From the NCBI GenBank assembly GCA_041402125.1, contig JAWKSY010000007.1, forward strand, positions 62,001 to 126,000: a stretch of 64,000 bases of DNA, read 5' to 3'. The stretch comes from JAWKSY01 sp041402125 (GTDB taxonomy: Bacteria > Planctomycetota > GCA-002687715 > DRQF01). Under the pieces are notes generated by a model that did not search any database, had not been told where the DNA came from, and was given only the letters and a program-made list of their open reading frames with translations. Positions 7,950 through 16,624 of the stretch are shown here, one piece after another. The position numbers and the translations under genes are program-made. Position 1 is the first letter of the stretch. Each line of letters begins with the position of its first letter.

Positions 7950-8972
7950 GTGTCGAAGAAACCCGCGATCCTGGTCACCGGCGCCGGCGGCGAGGTCGGA
8001 ACCGGACTGATCCACGCCCTGTCCGAGGAGGGACGGTTCGACGTCCTCGGTCTCGACCTGCGCCCCCTCGAGCCCGAGCTCGAGCGGCGCTGCGCCCACA
8101 CCCTCCAGGGCAACGTCCTCGACGCCCACCTCTTCGAGCGGCTCGTGAGCGAGTGGGAGATCCACGCGATCATCCACCTCGCGGCCCTGCTCTCGACGAG
8201 CGCCGAGTACAAGCCGGCGGTCGCGCACGCCGTGAACGTGAACGGAACGCTCAACCTCCTCGAGCACGCCGTCGAGCAGGCGCGCGCCCACGGGCACGCC
8301 GTGAAGTTCCTGTTCCCGAGCTCGATCGCGGTCTACGGCGTGCCCGACGCGGAGACGAAGCGCGCGGCCGGCGCGGTGACCGAGGAGGTCTTCGCGTCGC
8401 CGACGACGATGTACGGTTGCAACAAGCTCTACTGCGAGCACCTCGGTCGCTACTACTCGCGGCACTACCGCCAGCTCGCGGCCGACGCGAGCTCGCCGCT
8501 CGTGGACTTCCGCTGCGTCCGCTTCCCCGGCCTCATCTCGGCCGAGACGATGCCGACCGGCGGGACGAGCGACTACCTCCCGGAGATGATCCACGCCGCG
8601 GCGAAGGGCGAGCCCTACTCCTGCTTCGTGCGTCCCGACACCCGGATCCCCTTCATGGCGATGCCCGACGCCGTCGCCGGCGTGCTCCGGCTCCTCGACG
8701 CCGATCGCGAGAGCCTCTCGACGACCGTCTACAACATCGGCGCCTTCTCGCCGAGCGCGGAGGAGTTCGCGGCCCTGGTCCGCGAGGCCTTCCCGGGGGC
8801 GGAGATCGACTACGCGATCCACGCGAAGCGCCAGGCCATCGTCGACTCCTGGCCGGCCGACGTCGACGACTCGCGCGCCCGGAACGACTGGGGCTTCGAG
8901 CCCCGCTACGACCTCGAACGCACGGTCCGCGAGTACCTCGTGCCGAACATCGTCCGGCGCTACCGCGGCTGA
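7950..8972 (+). CDS. tdh: L-threonine 3-dehydrogenase, SDR (GalE-like) type
   Basis: An extended short-chain dehydrogenase of 340 residues. The Rossmann glycine motif TGAGGEVG is at 10-17, Ser124/Ser125 sit in FPSSIAVYG, and the catalytic pair is Tyr155-Lys159 (YGCNK). Sequence and length resemble UDP-hexose epimerases. However, the gene directly downstream is 2-amino-3-ketobutyrate CoA ligase, so the likely role is NAD-dependent oxidation of threonine to 2-amino-3-ketobutyrate. This is the SDR-type enzyme known from Bacteroidetes, some other bacteria and animals, unrelated to the zinc-dependent E. coli Tdh. Start GTG is preceded by GGAGGAG. It probably forms an operon with kbl (31 nt gap). 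The assignment is strong from context and moderate from sequence alone. Confidence 0.82.
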   Translation: MSKKPAILVTGAGGEVGTGLIHALSEEGRFDVLGLDLRPLEPELERRCAHTLQGNVLDAHLFERLVSEWEIHAIIHLAALLSTSAEYKPAVAHAVNVNGTLNLLEHAVEQARAHGHAVKFLFPSSIAVYGVPDAETKRAAGAVTEEVFASPTTMYGCNKLYCEHLGRYYSRHYRQLAADASSPLVDFRCVRFPGLISAETMPTGGTSDYLPEMIHAAAKGEPYSCFVRPDTRIPFMAMPDAVAGVLRLLDADRESLSTTVYNIGAFSPSAEEFAALVREAFPGAEIDYAIHAKRQAIVDSWPADVDDSRARNDWGFEPRYDLERTVREYLVPNIVRRYRG

Positions 8973-9003
8973 ACGACGACCTGATCCCCTCCCGGAGAGA
9001 AGC

Positions 9004-10191
9004 ATGTACGGAAAGACCCAGGAGCGGCTCGCGAAGGAGCTGGCCGAGATCGCCGAGGCCGGCCTGACCAAGTCCGAGCGCGTCATCGAGGGGGCGCAGA
9101 GCGCCGAGATCGAGGTCGCGCACCGTCCGGTCCTCAACCTCTGCGCGAACAACTACCTGGGCCTCGCCAACGACCCGCGCCTCGTCGCCGCCGCCCAGCG
9201 CGGGATGGACGACTGGGGCTTCGGTCTCTCCAGCGTGCGCTTCATCTGCGGCACGCAGACCATCCACAAGGAGCTCGAGGCCGCGCTCTCGTCCTTCTTC
9301 CGGACCGAGGACACGATCCTCTACGCCGCCTGCTTCGACGCGAACGGCGGTCTCTTCGAGCCGCTCCTCGGCGAGGAGGACGCGATCATCTCGGACGCGC
9401 TGAATCACGCCTCGATCATCGACGGCGTCCGCCTCTGCAAGGCGCGCCGTCTGCGCTACCAGCACGCCGACATGGCCGACCTCGAGCGCTGCCTGCGCGA
9501 GTCCCAGGACTGCCGCACGCGGATGATCACGACCGACGGCGTGTTCTCGATGGACGGCGACGTCGCGAAGCTCGATCAGATCTGCGACCTCGCCGAGCGC
9601 TACGACGCGCTCGTCCACATCGACGAGTGCCACGCCACGGGATTCTTCGGTCCGACCGGCCGCGGCACCCATGAGCACCACGGCGTGATGGACCGGATCG
9701 ACGTGGTGACCTCGACCCTGGGCAAGGCGCTCGGCGGCGCGAGCGGCGGCTTCACGACGGGGCGGAAGGAGATCGTCGAGATCCTGCGCCAGCGCTCGCG
9801 GCCCTACCTGTTCTCGAACACCGTCGCGCCGGCGATCGTCTGCGCCTCGCTCGAGTGCCTGCGGATGCTCGAGGGATCGACCGAGCTGCGCGACCGCCTC
9901 GAGCGCAACACCGTCTTCTTCCGCGAGGCGATGACCGCGGCCGGCTTCGACATCCGGCCCGGCGTCCATCCGATCGTCCCGATCATGCTCGGCGACGCGC
10001 GCCTCGCGAAGACGATGGCGGACGACCTCCTCGCCGAGGGGATCTACGTGATCGGCTTCTCCTTCCCCGTCGTGCCGAAGGGTCAGGCTCGCATCCGCGT
10101 CCAGATCAGCGCCGGTCACGACGAGGACCAGCTCCGCCGGGCCGTCGACGCCTTCGTGAAGGTCGGGCGGAAGCACGGGGTGGTCGGATAG
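9004..10191 (+). CDS. kbl: Glycine C-acetyltransferase (2-amino-3-ketobutyrate CoA ligase)
   Basis: PLP-dependent alpha-oxoamine synthase that cleaves 2-amino-3-ketobutyrate with CoA to glycine and acetyl-CoA, the second step of threonine catabolism. The 395-residue protein has the family opening (NLCANNYLGLANDPRL), HIDECHATGF around 205-214, and the PLP-binding lysine in STLGKALGGASGG at about 241. Length and motif order are typical of Kbl rather than of the close relatives BioF or HemA. It sits 31 nt behind tdh with a GGAG-type ribosome-binding site just before ATG, and a GC-rich hairpin follows the stop. Confidence 0.92.
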   Translation: MYGKTQERLAKELAEIAEAGLTKSERVIEGAQSAEIEVAHRPVLNLCANNYLGLANDPRLVAAAQRGMDDWGFGLSSVRFICGTQTIHKELEAALSSFFRTEDTILYAACFDANGGLFEPLLGEEDAIISDALNHASIIDGVRLCKARRLRYQHADMADLERCLRESQDCRTRMITTDGVFSMDGDVAKLDQICDLAERYDALVHIDECHATGFFGPTGRGTHEHHGVMDRIDVVTSTLGKALGGASGGFTTGRKEIVEILRQRSRPYLFSNTVAPAIVCASLECLRMLEGSTELRDRLERNTVFFREAMTAAGFDIRPGVHPIVPIMLGDARLAKTMADDLLAEGIYVIGFSFPVVPKGQARIRVQISAGHDEDQLRRAVDAFVKVGRKHGVVG

Positions 10192-10196
10192 AGAAG

Positions 10197-10218
10197 CGGC
10201 CGGCGCGTCCGCCGGCCG
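10197..10218. terminator. Hairpin between convergent kbl and the metal-binding lipoprotein gene
   Basis: CGGCCGGC, a 6-nt loop and GCCGGCCG form a strong stem 5 nt behind the kbl stop, but no T run follows. It may serve both converging genes. A second stem (CCGGCC/GGCCGG) lies near 10238-10252. Confidence 0.5.
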
Positions 10219-10252
10219 GGTCGAACCGCGCGCGCCCGGCCTCGCGGCCGGA

Positions 10253-11209
10253 TCAGCGGGTGACGACGACCCGACGGAAGACCTCGAGGTTGCGGCGCAT
10301 GATCGCGAGGTAGTTCTCGCCCGCGGCGAGTTCCTCCGCGGCGAGGGCCTCGGCCGGCGAGGCCACCACCGACTCGACGCCGAGCGCCTCCTTCACGGCG
10401 GCGACGACCTCGGGGAGCGGTTCCCCTTCCCACACGATGTAGCGGAAGGGGCCGTGCCCCTCGCCCTTCGCCTTCGCGGCGGCGAGCGTCTCGGCGCTCG
10501 GCACCTCCTCCGGGTCGAGGTCGAGATTGACGACCTTCCAGCCGTAGCGCTTCGCGGGGTAGTTGTAGGCCGGGTGCGAGGCGTACCACCAGGCCGCCTC
10601 ACCCTCGCTGAGGGCGCGCAGTTCGGCATCCAGGGCGTTCAGGTCCGCCACGAGCGCGGCGCAGTTCTCGCGGAAGGTCGGCGCGCCGTCGGGGTCGAGC
10701 GCGATCAGGCGGTCCCGCAGGCCCTCCGCTCCCGCGCGCGCGATCACCGGGTCGAGCCAGGTGTGTCCGTCCGTGCCCACGTGGCTGTGTTCGCCGCCGC
10801 CGCCGTGGCTGTGCGTGAAGGCGTGCTCGTACCGGACGAAGGCGTCCTTCGAGCTCGCGGCGAGCGCGAAGATGCGCGACTCCGGAAGCGAGACCGTCGG
10901 CACCCACTTCTCGAACTCCGCGCCGTTCACGACGATCAGGTCGGCGGACCGGAAGCTCCCGAGCGAGGCGTCGTCCGGGGCCCAGAAGGCCGGGTCGGCG
11001 TCGGCGGGCAGGGGGCAGGTCACCCGGGCGCGGTCCCCGGCGATCCGCCCGGCGAGATAGGCGGCCGGGTGGAACGAGGTGGCGATCTCGAGGATGCCCT
11101 TCTTCTCCGGCGCGGCGTCGGTCTCGCCCTCCTTCCCGCCGCAGGCGACGGCGGCGAGGGCGGCGGCGAGGAGGAGGGTCGGGAAGAGGGATCGGCGGGG
11201 GGAGTTCAT
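10253..11209 (-). CDS. Zinc/manganese-type ABC transporter substrate-binding lipoprotein (ZnuA-like)
   Basis: A 318-residue lipoprotein (signal ending LAAVACGG) of the cluster A-I metal-binding family, which captures Zn or Mn outside the cytoplasmic membrane for an ABC importer. Visible family features are the N-terminal lobe ATSFHPAAYLAGRIAGD, a His-rich loop (HAFTHSHGGGGEHSHVG), the ligand motif DGHTWLDP, SHPAYNYPAKRYGWK and a late acidic VWEGEPLP. One feature is odd: where the family normally has a metal-binding His (ADPHxYEP), this protein reads DADPAFWAPDD. The first ligand is therefore missing and the metal site may differ. It overlaps the upstream gene by 4 nt. No permease or ATPase gene is adjacent. 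Confidence 0.8.
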   Translation of the reverse strand: MNSPRRSLFPTLLLAAALAAVACGGKEGETDAAPEKKGILEIATSFHPAAYLAGRIAGDRARVTCPLPADADPAFWAPDDASLGSFRSADLIVVNGAEFEKWVPTVSLPESRIFALAASSKDAFVRYEHAFTHSHGGGGEHSHVGTDGHTWLDPVIARAGAEGLRDRLIALDPDGAPTFRENCAALVADLNALDAELRALSEGEAAWWYASHPAYNYPAKRYGWKVVNLDLDPEEVPSAETLAAAKAKGEGHGPFRYIVWEGEPLPEVVAAVKEALGVESVVASPAEALAAEELAAGENYLAIMRRNLEVFRRVVVTR

Positions 11210-12417
11210 CGTTCGCGGTCCTCGGGGGTCTCGAAGAAGGCCTCGTCGTTGCCGACGCGCTTCTGGGATTCGATCTCGGCGCCGGCGATGCGCCAGTCGG
11301 CGCCGCGGCGCACGATGACGTAGGTGCCCACGTACTCGTTCGTCCGCAGGTGCTTGTGTCCGAAGTGCTCGACGATGCCCCGGACCTGCCAGCGGGCCTT
11401 CACCTCGAAGCGCGCGACGCCCGGTTCGGGCGCCGTCACGTCGGTGTCGAGGATCGACACGCCGTGGATCTTCGCCACCGCGCCGCCCTCCTCGCGGACG
11501 ATCAGGCTCTGGTAGACCTGGTCGTAGAGGCGGTCGAGGAACTCGCCCTCGACGCTGCGGGCCAGCGCGTCGTAGATCGCCGACTCGGTCTCGTAGTCGA
11601 AGGCGCGGTACACGTTGCGGTGCAGGTCCGAGAAGATCCGGATCGCCTCGGCCCGATCGGGCAGCTCGTCCTTCCGCTCCGCGCCGATCGGGATCTCGAC
11701 CCGGTACCGCTCGCGCGCGGCGATCGCTCCGCTGACTCCGGCGACGAGGACCAGTGCCGTCGCCCAGCCGGGAAGGCGGCGCCGGCCGGCGAAGGCGAGG
11801 ATCGAGGCCGCGAGGGCGAGCGCGGCCGACAGCGCCGGAAGGGGAAGGGTGGGGCGGGTCCCCCCGAGAGCGTCGCCCGAGATCGGCACCGCCGGGCCCG
11901 TCGGCGCGACCGCGGGCGCGTGCCAGGTGTACTCGGGCTCCCGGGGCTTCAGGCCGATGCGGAGGAAGGTTTCCTCGTCCGGGTAGAACCAGAGGCTGCA
12001 CTTCTCCGCTTCCCAGTCCGGCCCGATCCGGTAGCGGTGCCACTGCCAGCGGAGCGAGCGGGGGGGCGAGAGGACGGTGTAGCGCAGCGAGACCGAGACG
12101 TAGTCCAGGTCGTTGGTGAAGTACTTCATCTCCACCAGGGTCGGCCGCACGGCGACGCCGTCGATCCAGACCGGGCCCGCCTCCGTGATGAGATCGATCA
12201 GGCGCTCGCCGTGCTCGCGCATGATCAGGGAGGCGCCCTCCTTGACCTTCGTCGGGTCGAGGCCGGTCCAGTCCTCGTAGATCGTGGCGAACATCGAGAG
12301 CCGTACCGCCAGGTGGTCTTCCTTGAGGTCGACGTCCAGGTGGTAGGGGGGCGGATCGTGCGCGCGCAGCGGAGCGGCGAGGACGAGAAGAGCGAGGAGC
12401 AGGCCGAGGTCGCGCAT
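11206..12417 (-). CDS. Membrane-anchored secreted protein of unknown function, partner of the metal-binding lipoprotein
   Basis: A 403-residue protein with a signal peptide (MRDLGLLLALLVLAAPLRA) followed directly by a His-containing mature start (HDPPPYHLDVDL). It has an extracytoplasmic domain to about 190, two closely spaced hydrophobic segments (roughly 195-235), and a C-terminal extracytoplasmic domain (RVEIPIGAERKDEL onwards). I do not recognise the family. The ATGA overlap with the downstream metal-binding gene suggests translational coupling and a role in the same metal-related process. No ribosome-binding site is visible; a -10-like TAGACT lies only 6 nt upstream of the ATG, as expected for a leaderless transcript. 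Confidence 0.65.
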   Translation of the reverse strand: MRDLGLLLALLVLAAPLRAHDPPPYHLDVDLKEDHLAVRLSMFATIYEDWTGLDPTKVKEGASLIMREHGERLIDLITEAGPVWIDGVAVRPTLVEMKYFTNDLDYVSVSLRYTVLSPPRSLRWQWHRYRIGPDWEAEKCSLWFYPDEETFLRIGLKPREPEYTWHAPAVAPTGPAVPISGDALGGTRPTLPLPALSAALALAASILAFAGRRRLPGWATALVLVAGVSGAIAARERYRVEIPIGAERKDELPDRAEAIRIFSDLHRNVYRAFDYETESAIYDALARSVEGEFLDRLYDQVYQSLIVREEGGAVAKIHGVSILDTDVTAPEPGVARFEVKARWQVRGIVEHFGHKHLRTNEYVGTYVIVRRGADWRIAGAEIESQKRVGNDEAFFETPEDRER

Positions 12418-12423
12418 GCCGGG

Positions 12424-12429
12424 AGTCTA
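12424..12429 (-). promoter_or_regulatory. -10 element of a probably leaderless transcript
   Basis: TAGACT on the minus strand ends 6 nt before the start codon at 12417. Transcription would start at or next to the ATG. The same spacing is seen before mutS2 (43064). Confidence 0.45.
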
Positions 12430-12488
12430 ACAGCCCGCCCGTGCCCGACCTCCCCCGCGGCGGACGCCGGACGCGACCTCCGCGGGCG

Positions 12489-13187
12489 TCAGACGAAGCC
12501 CCGCTCCGCGAGCCAGGCCGCGGCCCGGGCGGCCTGCTCGGGGCGGAGGGAGTGGCCGCCCGGGTTCGTCTCGAAGCGGCAGCTCAGGCCGCGCTCGGCG
12601 AGGAGGCGGGCGGACTCGCGCGCGGTCTCGACGGGGATGAATCGGTCGCGCTCGCCGTGCAGGACGAGGAACTCCGGGGTCGGCCCCGGGGTCTCGGTCG
12701 CGATCTCGTGCTTGATGCGGGCGTTGACGACGACCACCGCGCCGAAGCGCTCGGGGTGACGGAGCGCGATGATCCCGGCGAGGTAGCCGCCCTGCGAGTA
12801 GCCGAGCAGGGCGAGGCGGGAGGCGTCGATCGGGGCCCGCGCGGCGACCGCGTCGACGAGCCCGAAGAGGTAGTCCTCCGCCCGCGCGGCGGAGTCGAGG
12901 AAGGCCGCCTGATCGCCGGTGTAGACGTACCAGGCGCGGCCCTCTCCGCGGCGACCCTCGGCGTCCCGCGTCTCGTAGGGGAGGGGGGCGTCGGGCACGA
13001 GGAGCACGCGATCGTCCAGGGCGCCGTCGAGCTGGTCGAGGAGGCGGGCGCCGTCGTGGCCCATCCCGTGGAGGGCGATCACGAGCGGTCGAGGCTCCGG
13101 GCCCGCGTCGGCGGGTCCCCGCAGGCGCCAGCGGGGCCGGGTGTCGAAGTGGGCGTGGCCCTCGAGGCGGTCGGCGGGTCGATTCAT
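12489..13187 (-). CDS. Alpha/beta-hydrolase, predicted carboxylesterase/phospholipase family
   Basis: This 232-residue serine hydrolase has an oxyanion-hole motif ALHGMGHDG (about 39-47), the nucleophile elbow GYSQGG, the acid in HGERDRFIP and the catalytic His in NPGGHSL. The layout matches small cytoplasmic carboxylesterases of the YpfH/Est family or dienelactone-hydrolase-like enzymes. The substrate cannot be told from the sequence. No signal peptide is present. It ends 72 nt before the leaderless gene on the same strand and is divergent from the EIIA gene. Confidence 0.8.
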   Translation of the reverse strand: MNRPADRLEGHAHFDTRPRWRLRGPADAGPEPRPLVIALHGMGHDGARLLDQLDGALDDRVLLVPDAPLPYETRDAEGRRGEGRAWYVYTGDQAAFLDSAARAEDYLFGLVDAVAARAPIDASRLALLGYSQGGYLAGIIALRHPERFGAVVVVNARIKHEIATETPGPTPEFLVLHGERDRFIPVETARESARLLAERGLSCRFETNPGGHSLRPEQAARAAAWLAERGFV

Positions 13188-13288
13188 GGCGGCATCCTAC
13201 GCGCCGGGGCGGCCGGAGGCCCGGAGGCGCGCCTCCGGCCGCCCGTCCGGGAGAGCCTCCCGGACTGGTGGTCCCGTCGGGGCCGGGC

Positions 13289-13294
13289 TAGAAT
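13289..13294 (+). promoter_or_regulatory. -10 element of the EIIA gene
   Basis: TAGAAT stands 30 nt before the start codon in the divergent intergenic region. The matching -35 (TGGTGG) is poor. Confidence 0.4.
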
Positions 13295-13324
13295 GGAGCG
13301 CCCGAACCCGCGGCGAGACGAACC

Positions 13325-13828
13325 ATGGTCCACGAGCTCTCCAAGTTGCTGCCCGCGCCGCGGATCATCTCCCTCGAAGGGGTCCGCGCGAAGAACGAGG
13401 CCCTCCAGGCCCTCCTCGACACCCTGACCCGCACCGGCGCGATCAAGGAGCGGGTCGAGGTCGAGCGCGCGATCATGAGTCGCGAGGTCCTGATGAGCAC
13501 CGGCGTCGGCTACGGCATCGCGCTGCCTCACGCCAAGATCCCCTCGGTCCAGGACTTCGCGATCGCGCTGGGCGTTTCGCAGCAGGGCGTCTCCTACTCG
13601 TCGCTCGTCGACGATCTCCCGGCGAAGCTCATCTGCATGATCATCGGGCCGAGCGGGCAGCAGGACGCCTACCTCCGCATCCTCGCGATGGTGATGCGCT
13701 TCCTGAAGAGCGAGAAGGGCAAGATCCTCTCCGCCTTCGACCTCGCCGAGATTCACGGGCTGACCCGTTCCTACGACACCAGCGAAGGCGGGCCCGCGCG
13801 CGGGCAGCGCGACGTCGCCGGCGCCTGA
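13325..13828 (+). CDS. ptsN: PTS EIIA domain protein (fructose/nitrogen type)
   Basis: A 167-residue single-domain EIIA of the mannitol/fructose/Ntr family. The phosphorylatable His is His69 in GYGIALPHAK, preceded by the typical VEVERAIMSREVLMSTGVG segment. No EIIB or EIIC partner is nearby, so a regulatory EIIA(Ntr)-like role is more likely than sugar uptake. In other bacteria such proteins are phosphorylated by EI(Ntr)/NPr and signal nitrogen or potassium status. The symbol is therefore by type, not proven orthology. prfB starts 58 nt downstream on the same strand. Confidence 0.78.
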   Translation: MVHELSKLLPAPRIISLEGVRAKNEALQALLDTLTRTGAIKERVEVERAIMSREVLMSTGVGYGIALPHAKIPSVQDFAIALGVSQQGVSYSSLVDDLPAKLICMIIGPSGQQDAYLRILAMVMRFLKSEKGKILSAFDLAEIHGLTRSYDTSEGGPARGQRDVAGA

Positions 13829-13886
13829 AGCCGCCCCGCCGTCGCCCCCGCGACGAAGCACGATCCACCCATCGGGAGGGAGACCC

Positions 13887-14997
13887 ATGGAATACGAATT
13901 CACGCAGACTCTTCAGAAGCTCCGGGCCGGCCTGCGCAAGCTCCAGGACAGTCTTTGACTTTCCCGCCAAGCAGAAGCTCGTCGAGGAGCTCGAGGCGAA
14001 GATGTCCGAGCCGGGGTTCTGGGACGACCAGGACGCGGCCCAGGACGTCATCCGTCGCCTGAAGGCGACCGGACGCGTCGTCGAGGACTTCGAGAAGATC
14101 GACCGCGAGCTCTCCGACATCGCGGACCTCGCCGAGATGGTCGAGGGTGACGAGGAGCAGGAACGCCAGCTCGAGGCCGAGCTCGAGGCGGCCCAGGTCC
14201 GCTACGAGGCGCTCGAACTCCAGACGCTCTTCGACGGGCCGCACGACCTGCAGCCCGCGATCGTGATGATCCAGGCCGGCACCGGCGGGACGGACGCCTC
14301 CGACTTCGCGGGCATGCTCATGCGCATGTACCAGCGGTGGGGCGAGCACCACGACATGAAGGTCGAGATCAACGACATCGAGCGCAACGACGAGGCGGGC
14401 ATCAACCGCTGCGAGCTGCGCTTCGTCGGCGACTACGCCTACGGCAAGCTCCGCTGCGAGATCGGTGTCCACCGCCTCGTCCGCATCTCGCCCTTCAACT
14501 CCGCCGGCAAGCGCCAGACCTCCTTCGTGGCCGTGGACGTGCTCCCCGAGCTCGCCGACGACTCCGAGATCGAGGTGCTCGACAAGGATCTCCGCATCGA
14601 CACCTACCGCGCGGGCGGCAAGGGTGGTCAGCACGTCAACACGACGGACTCGGCCGTCCGCATCACGCACATCCCCACCGGCGTCGTCGTGAGCTGTCAG
14701 AACGAGCGTTCGCAGCACAAGAACAAGGCGGCGGCCATGAAGGTGCTCAAGATGCGCCTCGTGCGGCAGAAGGAGATGGAGCGCGAGAAGGAGCTGGCCA
14801 AGCTCTACGGCGAGAAGGGCGAGATCGGCTTCGGCAGCCAGATCCGGAGCTACACGCTGCAGCCCTACACGCTGGTGAAGGACCACCGCACGACGCCGGC
14901 CATCGAGGACGGCAACGTGCAGGGCGTGCTCGACGGCAACATCGACAAGTTCATCGAGGGCTACCTGCGCTGGAAGCTGATGGGAGTGAAGAAGTGA
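13887..14997 (+). CDS. prfB: Peptide chain release factor 2 (programmed +1 frameshift)
   Basis: RF2 ends translation at UGA and UAA codons. The gene starts at ATG 13887 with a strong GGGAGGGAG ribosome-binding site. After 23 codons the frame ends in CTT TGA C and continues in the +1 frame from 13957, giving 369 residues in all. Motifs are the decoding tripeptide SPF at 201-203 and the catalytic GGQ at 246-248 in RAGGKGGQHVN. This is the classical RF2 autoregulation: low RF2 leaves the in-frame TGA unread and promotes the shift. The stop overlaps the start of purH by 4 nt, so the two genes are co-transcribed and probably coupled. Confidence 0.95.
13953..13959 (+). promoter_or_regulatory. RF2 programmed frameshift site
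   Basis: CTTTGAC with an in-frame TGA at 13956-13958 lies at codon 24 of prfB. The upstream stimulator is weak compared with E. coli: CCAGGAC lies about 5-6 nt before the CTT, where E. coli has a stronger SD-like AGGGGG. Confidence 0.9.
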
Positions 14998-16571
14998 CCG
15001 TCGACCAGATCCCGATCAGGCGGGCGCTGCTGAGCGTCTTCGAGAAGGAGGGCGTGCTCGAGCTCGCGCAGGCGCTCGCGGCGGCCGGGGTGGAGATCAT
15101 TTCCACCGGCGGGACGGCCCGGCTCCTCACCGACGCCGGGCTCGCCGTCACCGCGGTCCAGGACGTCACCGAGTTCCCCGAGATGATGGACGGGCGGGTC
15201 AAGACGCTGCACCCGCGCATCCACGGCGGCCTCCTGATGCGGCGCGATCTCGAGCACCACGTCCAGGCGGCCACCGCCCACGACATCCGCCCGATCGATC
15301 TCGTCGTCGTGAACCTCTATCCCTTCGGCGACGTCGTGGCGCGACCCGGCGTCACCGAGGACGAGGCGATCGAGATGATCGACATCGGCGGTCCGAGCAT
15401 GGTGCGGAGCGCGGCGAAGAACCACCGCTTCGTCGCCGTCGTCACCGACCCGGCGGACTACGGCACGATCGTCCGCGCCTGCGGGGAGGGCGAGGCCCGC
15501 ACCGATCTCGCGACCCGCCGGACCCTGGCGCGCAAGGCCTTCTCGCTCACCGCCCGCTACGACGCCGCGATCGCGGCGTGGATGACGGAGCGGGAACCCG
15601 AGGGCGAGGAGCTGCCCGAGAACCTCACGCTCGGACTCCGCCGGGCGCAGACGCTGCGCTATGGCGAGAACCCGCACCAGCGCGGCGCGCTCTATCTCGG
15701 CGCGGCCTCGCGCGAGGCGACCGTCGCGCACGCGCGGCAGCACTCGGGGAAGGAGCTCTCCTTCAACAACTACCTCGACGCGAACGCCGCGCTCGAGGCG
15801 GTCCGCGGCCTCCCCGATCAGGCCTGCGTCGTGATCAAGCACAAGAATCCCTGCGGCGCGGCCTCTCGGGCCGGCCAGCTCGACGCCTTCCTCGCGGCCT
15901 ACGCCGGCGACCCGGTCTCGGCCTTCGGCGGGATCGTCGCCTTCAACCGACCGCTCGACGAGGAGACGGCGCGGGCGATGGCGACGAAGGAGCGCTTCTT
16001 CGAGGTCGTCGTCGCCCCGTCCTACGAGGGCGCGAGCCTCGAGCTGCTCCAGACCGGGGCGAAGTGGGGCAAGAACGTCCGTCTGCTCGAGGTCGGCCCC
16101 ATCGAACCGGCCCGCGAGGGCGAGCTCGAGCTGCGCTGGATCCGCGGCGGCCTCCTCGCGCAGGATGCCGACTGCGGTCGTGACTTCGACCCCGAGGTCG
16201 CGACGCGTCGCGCGCCCGATGATCGGGAGCGGGCGGATCTCCTGTTCGCCTGGGATCTCTGCCGCAACGTGACGAGCAACGCGATCGTCTTCGTGAAGGA
16301 CCGCACCCTCATCGGCTGCGGGGCGGGGCAGATGAGCCGCATCGACTCGGTCGAGATCGCGGCGAAGAAGGGCGGCGCGGCCTGCAAGGGCGCGGTCATG
16401 GCCTCCGACGCCTTCTTCCCCTTCGCGGACGGCATCCTCGCCGCGCAGGCGGCCGGCATCGCGGCGGTCATCCAGCCCGGCGGCTCGATGCGCGACGCGG
16501 AGGTCGTCGAGGCCTGCGACGAGAAGGGGATCGCGATGCTCTTCACGGGGATCCGGCACTTCCGCCACTGA
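14994..16571 (+). CDS. purH: Bifunctional AICAR formyltransferase / IMP cyclohydrolase
   Basis: Catalyses the last two steps of de novo purine synthesis: formylation of AICAR with 10-formyl-THF, then ring closure to IMP. The 525-residue length is normal. The N-terminal IMP cyclohydrolase (MGS-like) domain has ISTGGTARLL and DGRVKTLHPRIHGGLL. The C-terminal formyltransferase has LRYGENPHQRGALYLG, VIKHKNPCG, SAFGGIVAFNRPLD and SDAFFPFADGI. The start is the GTG at 14994, inside the GTGA overlap with the prfB stop. No purine genes are adjacent. Confidence 0.95.
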   Translation: MTVDQIPIRRALLSVFEKEGVLELAQALAAAGVEIISTGGTARLLTDAGLAVTAVQDVTEFPEMMDGRVKTLHPRIHGGLLMRRDLEHHVQAATAHDIRPIDLVVVNLYPFGDVVARPGVTEDEAIEMIDIGGPSMVRSAAKNHRFVAVVTDPADYGTIVRACGEGEARTDLATRRTLARKAFSLTARYDAAIAAWMTEREPEGEELPENLTLGLRRAQTLRYGENPHQRGALYLGAASREATVAHARQHSGKELSFNNYLDANAALEAVRGLPDQACVVIKHKNPCGAASRAGQLDAFLAAYAGDPVSAFGGIVAFNRPLDEETARAMATKERFFEVVVAPSYEGASLELLQTGAKWGKNVRLLEVGPIEPAREGELELRWIRGGLLAQDADCGRDFDPEVATRRAPDDRERADLLFAWDLCRNVTSNAIVFVKDRTLIGCGAGQMSRIDSVEIAAKKGGAACKGAVMASDAFFPFADGILAAQAAGIAAVIQPGGSMRDAEVVEACDEKGIAMLFTGIRHFRH

Positions 16572-16624
16572 CCCCCTTCATGGCAGACTGCGCGCCGACG
16601 GAGCGGAATCCGAGGAGCCCATCG

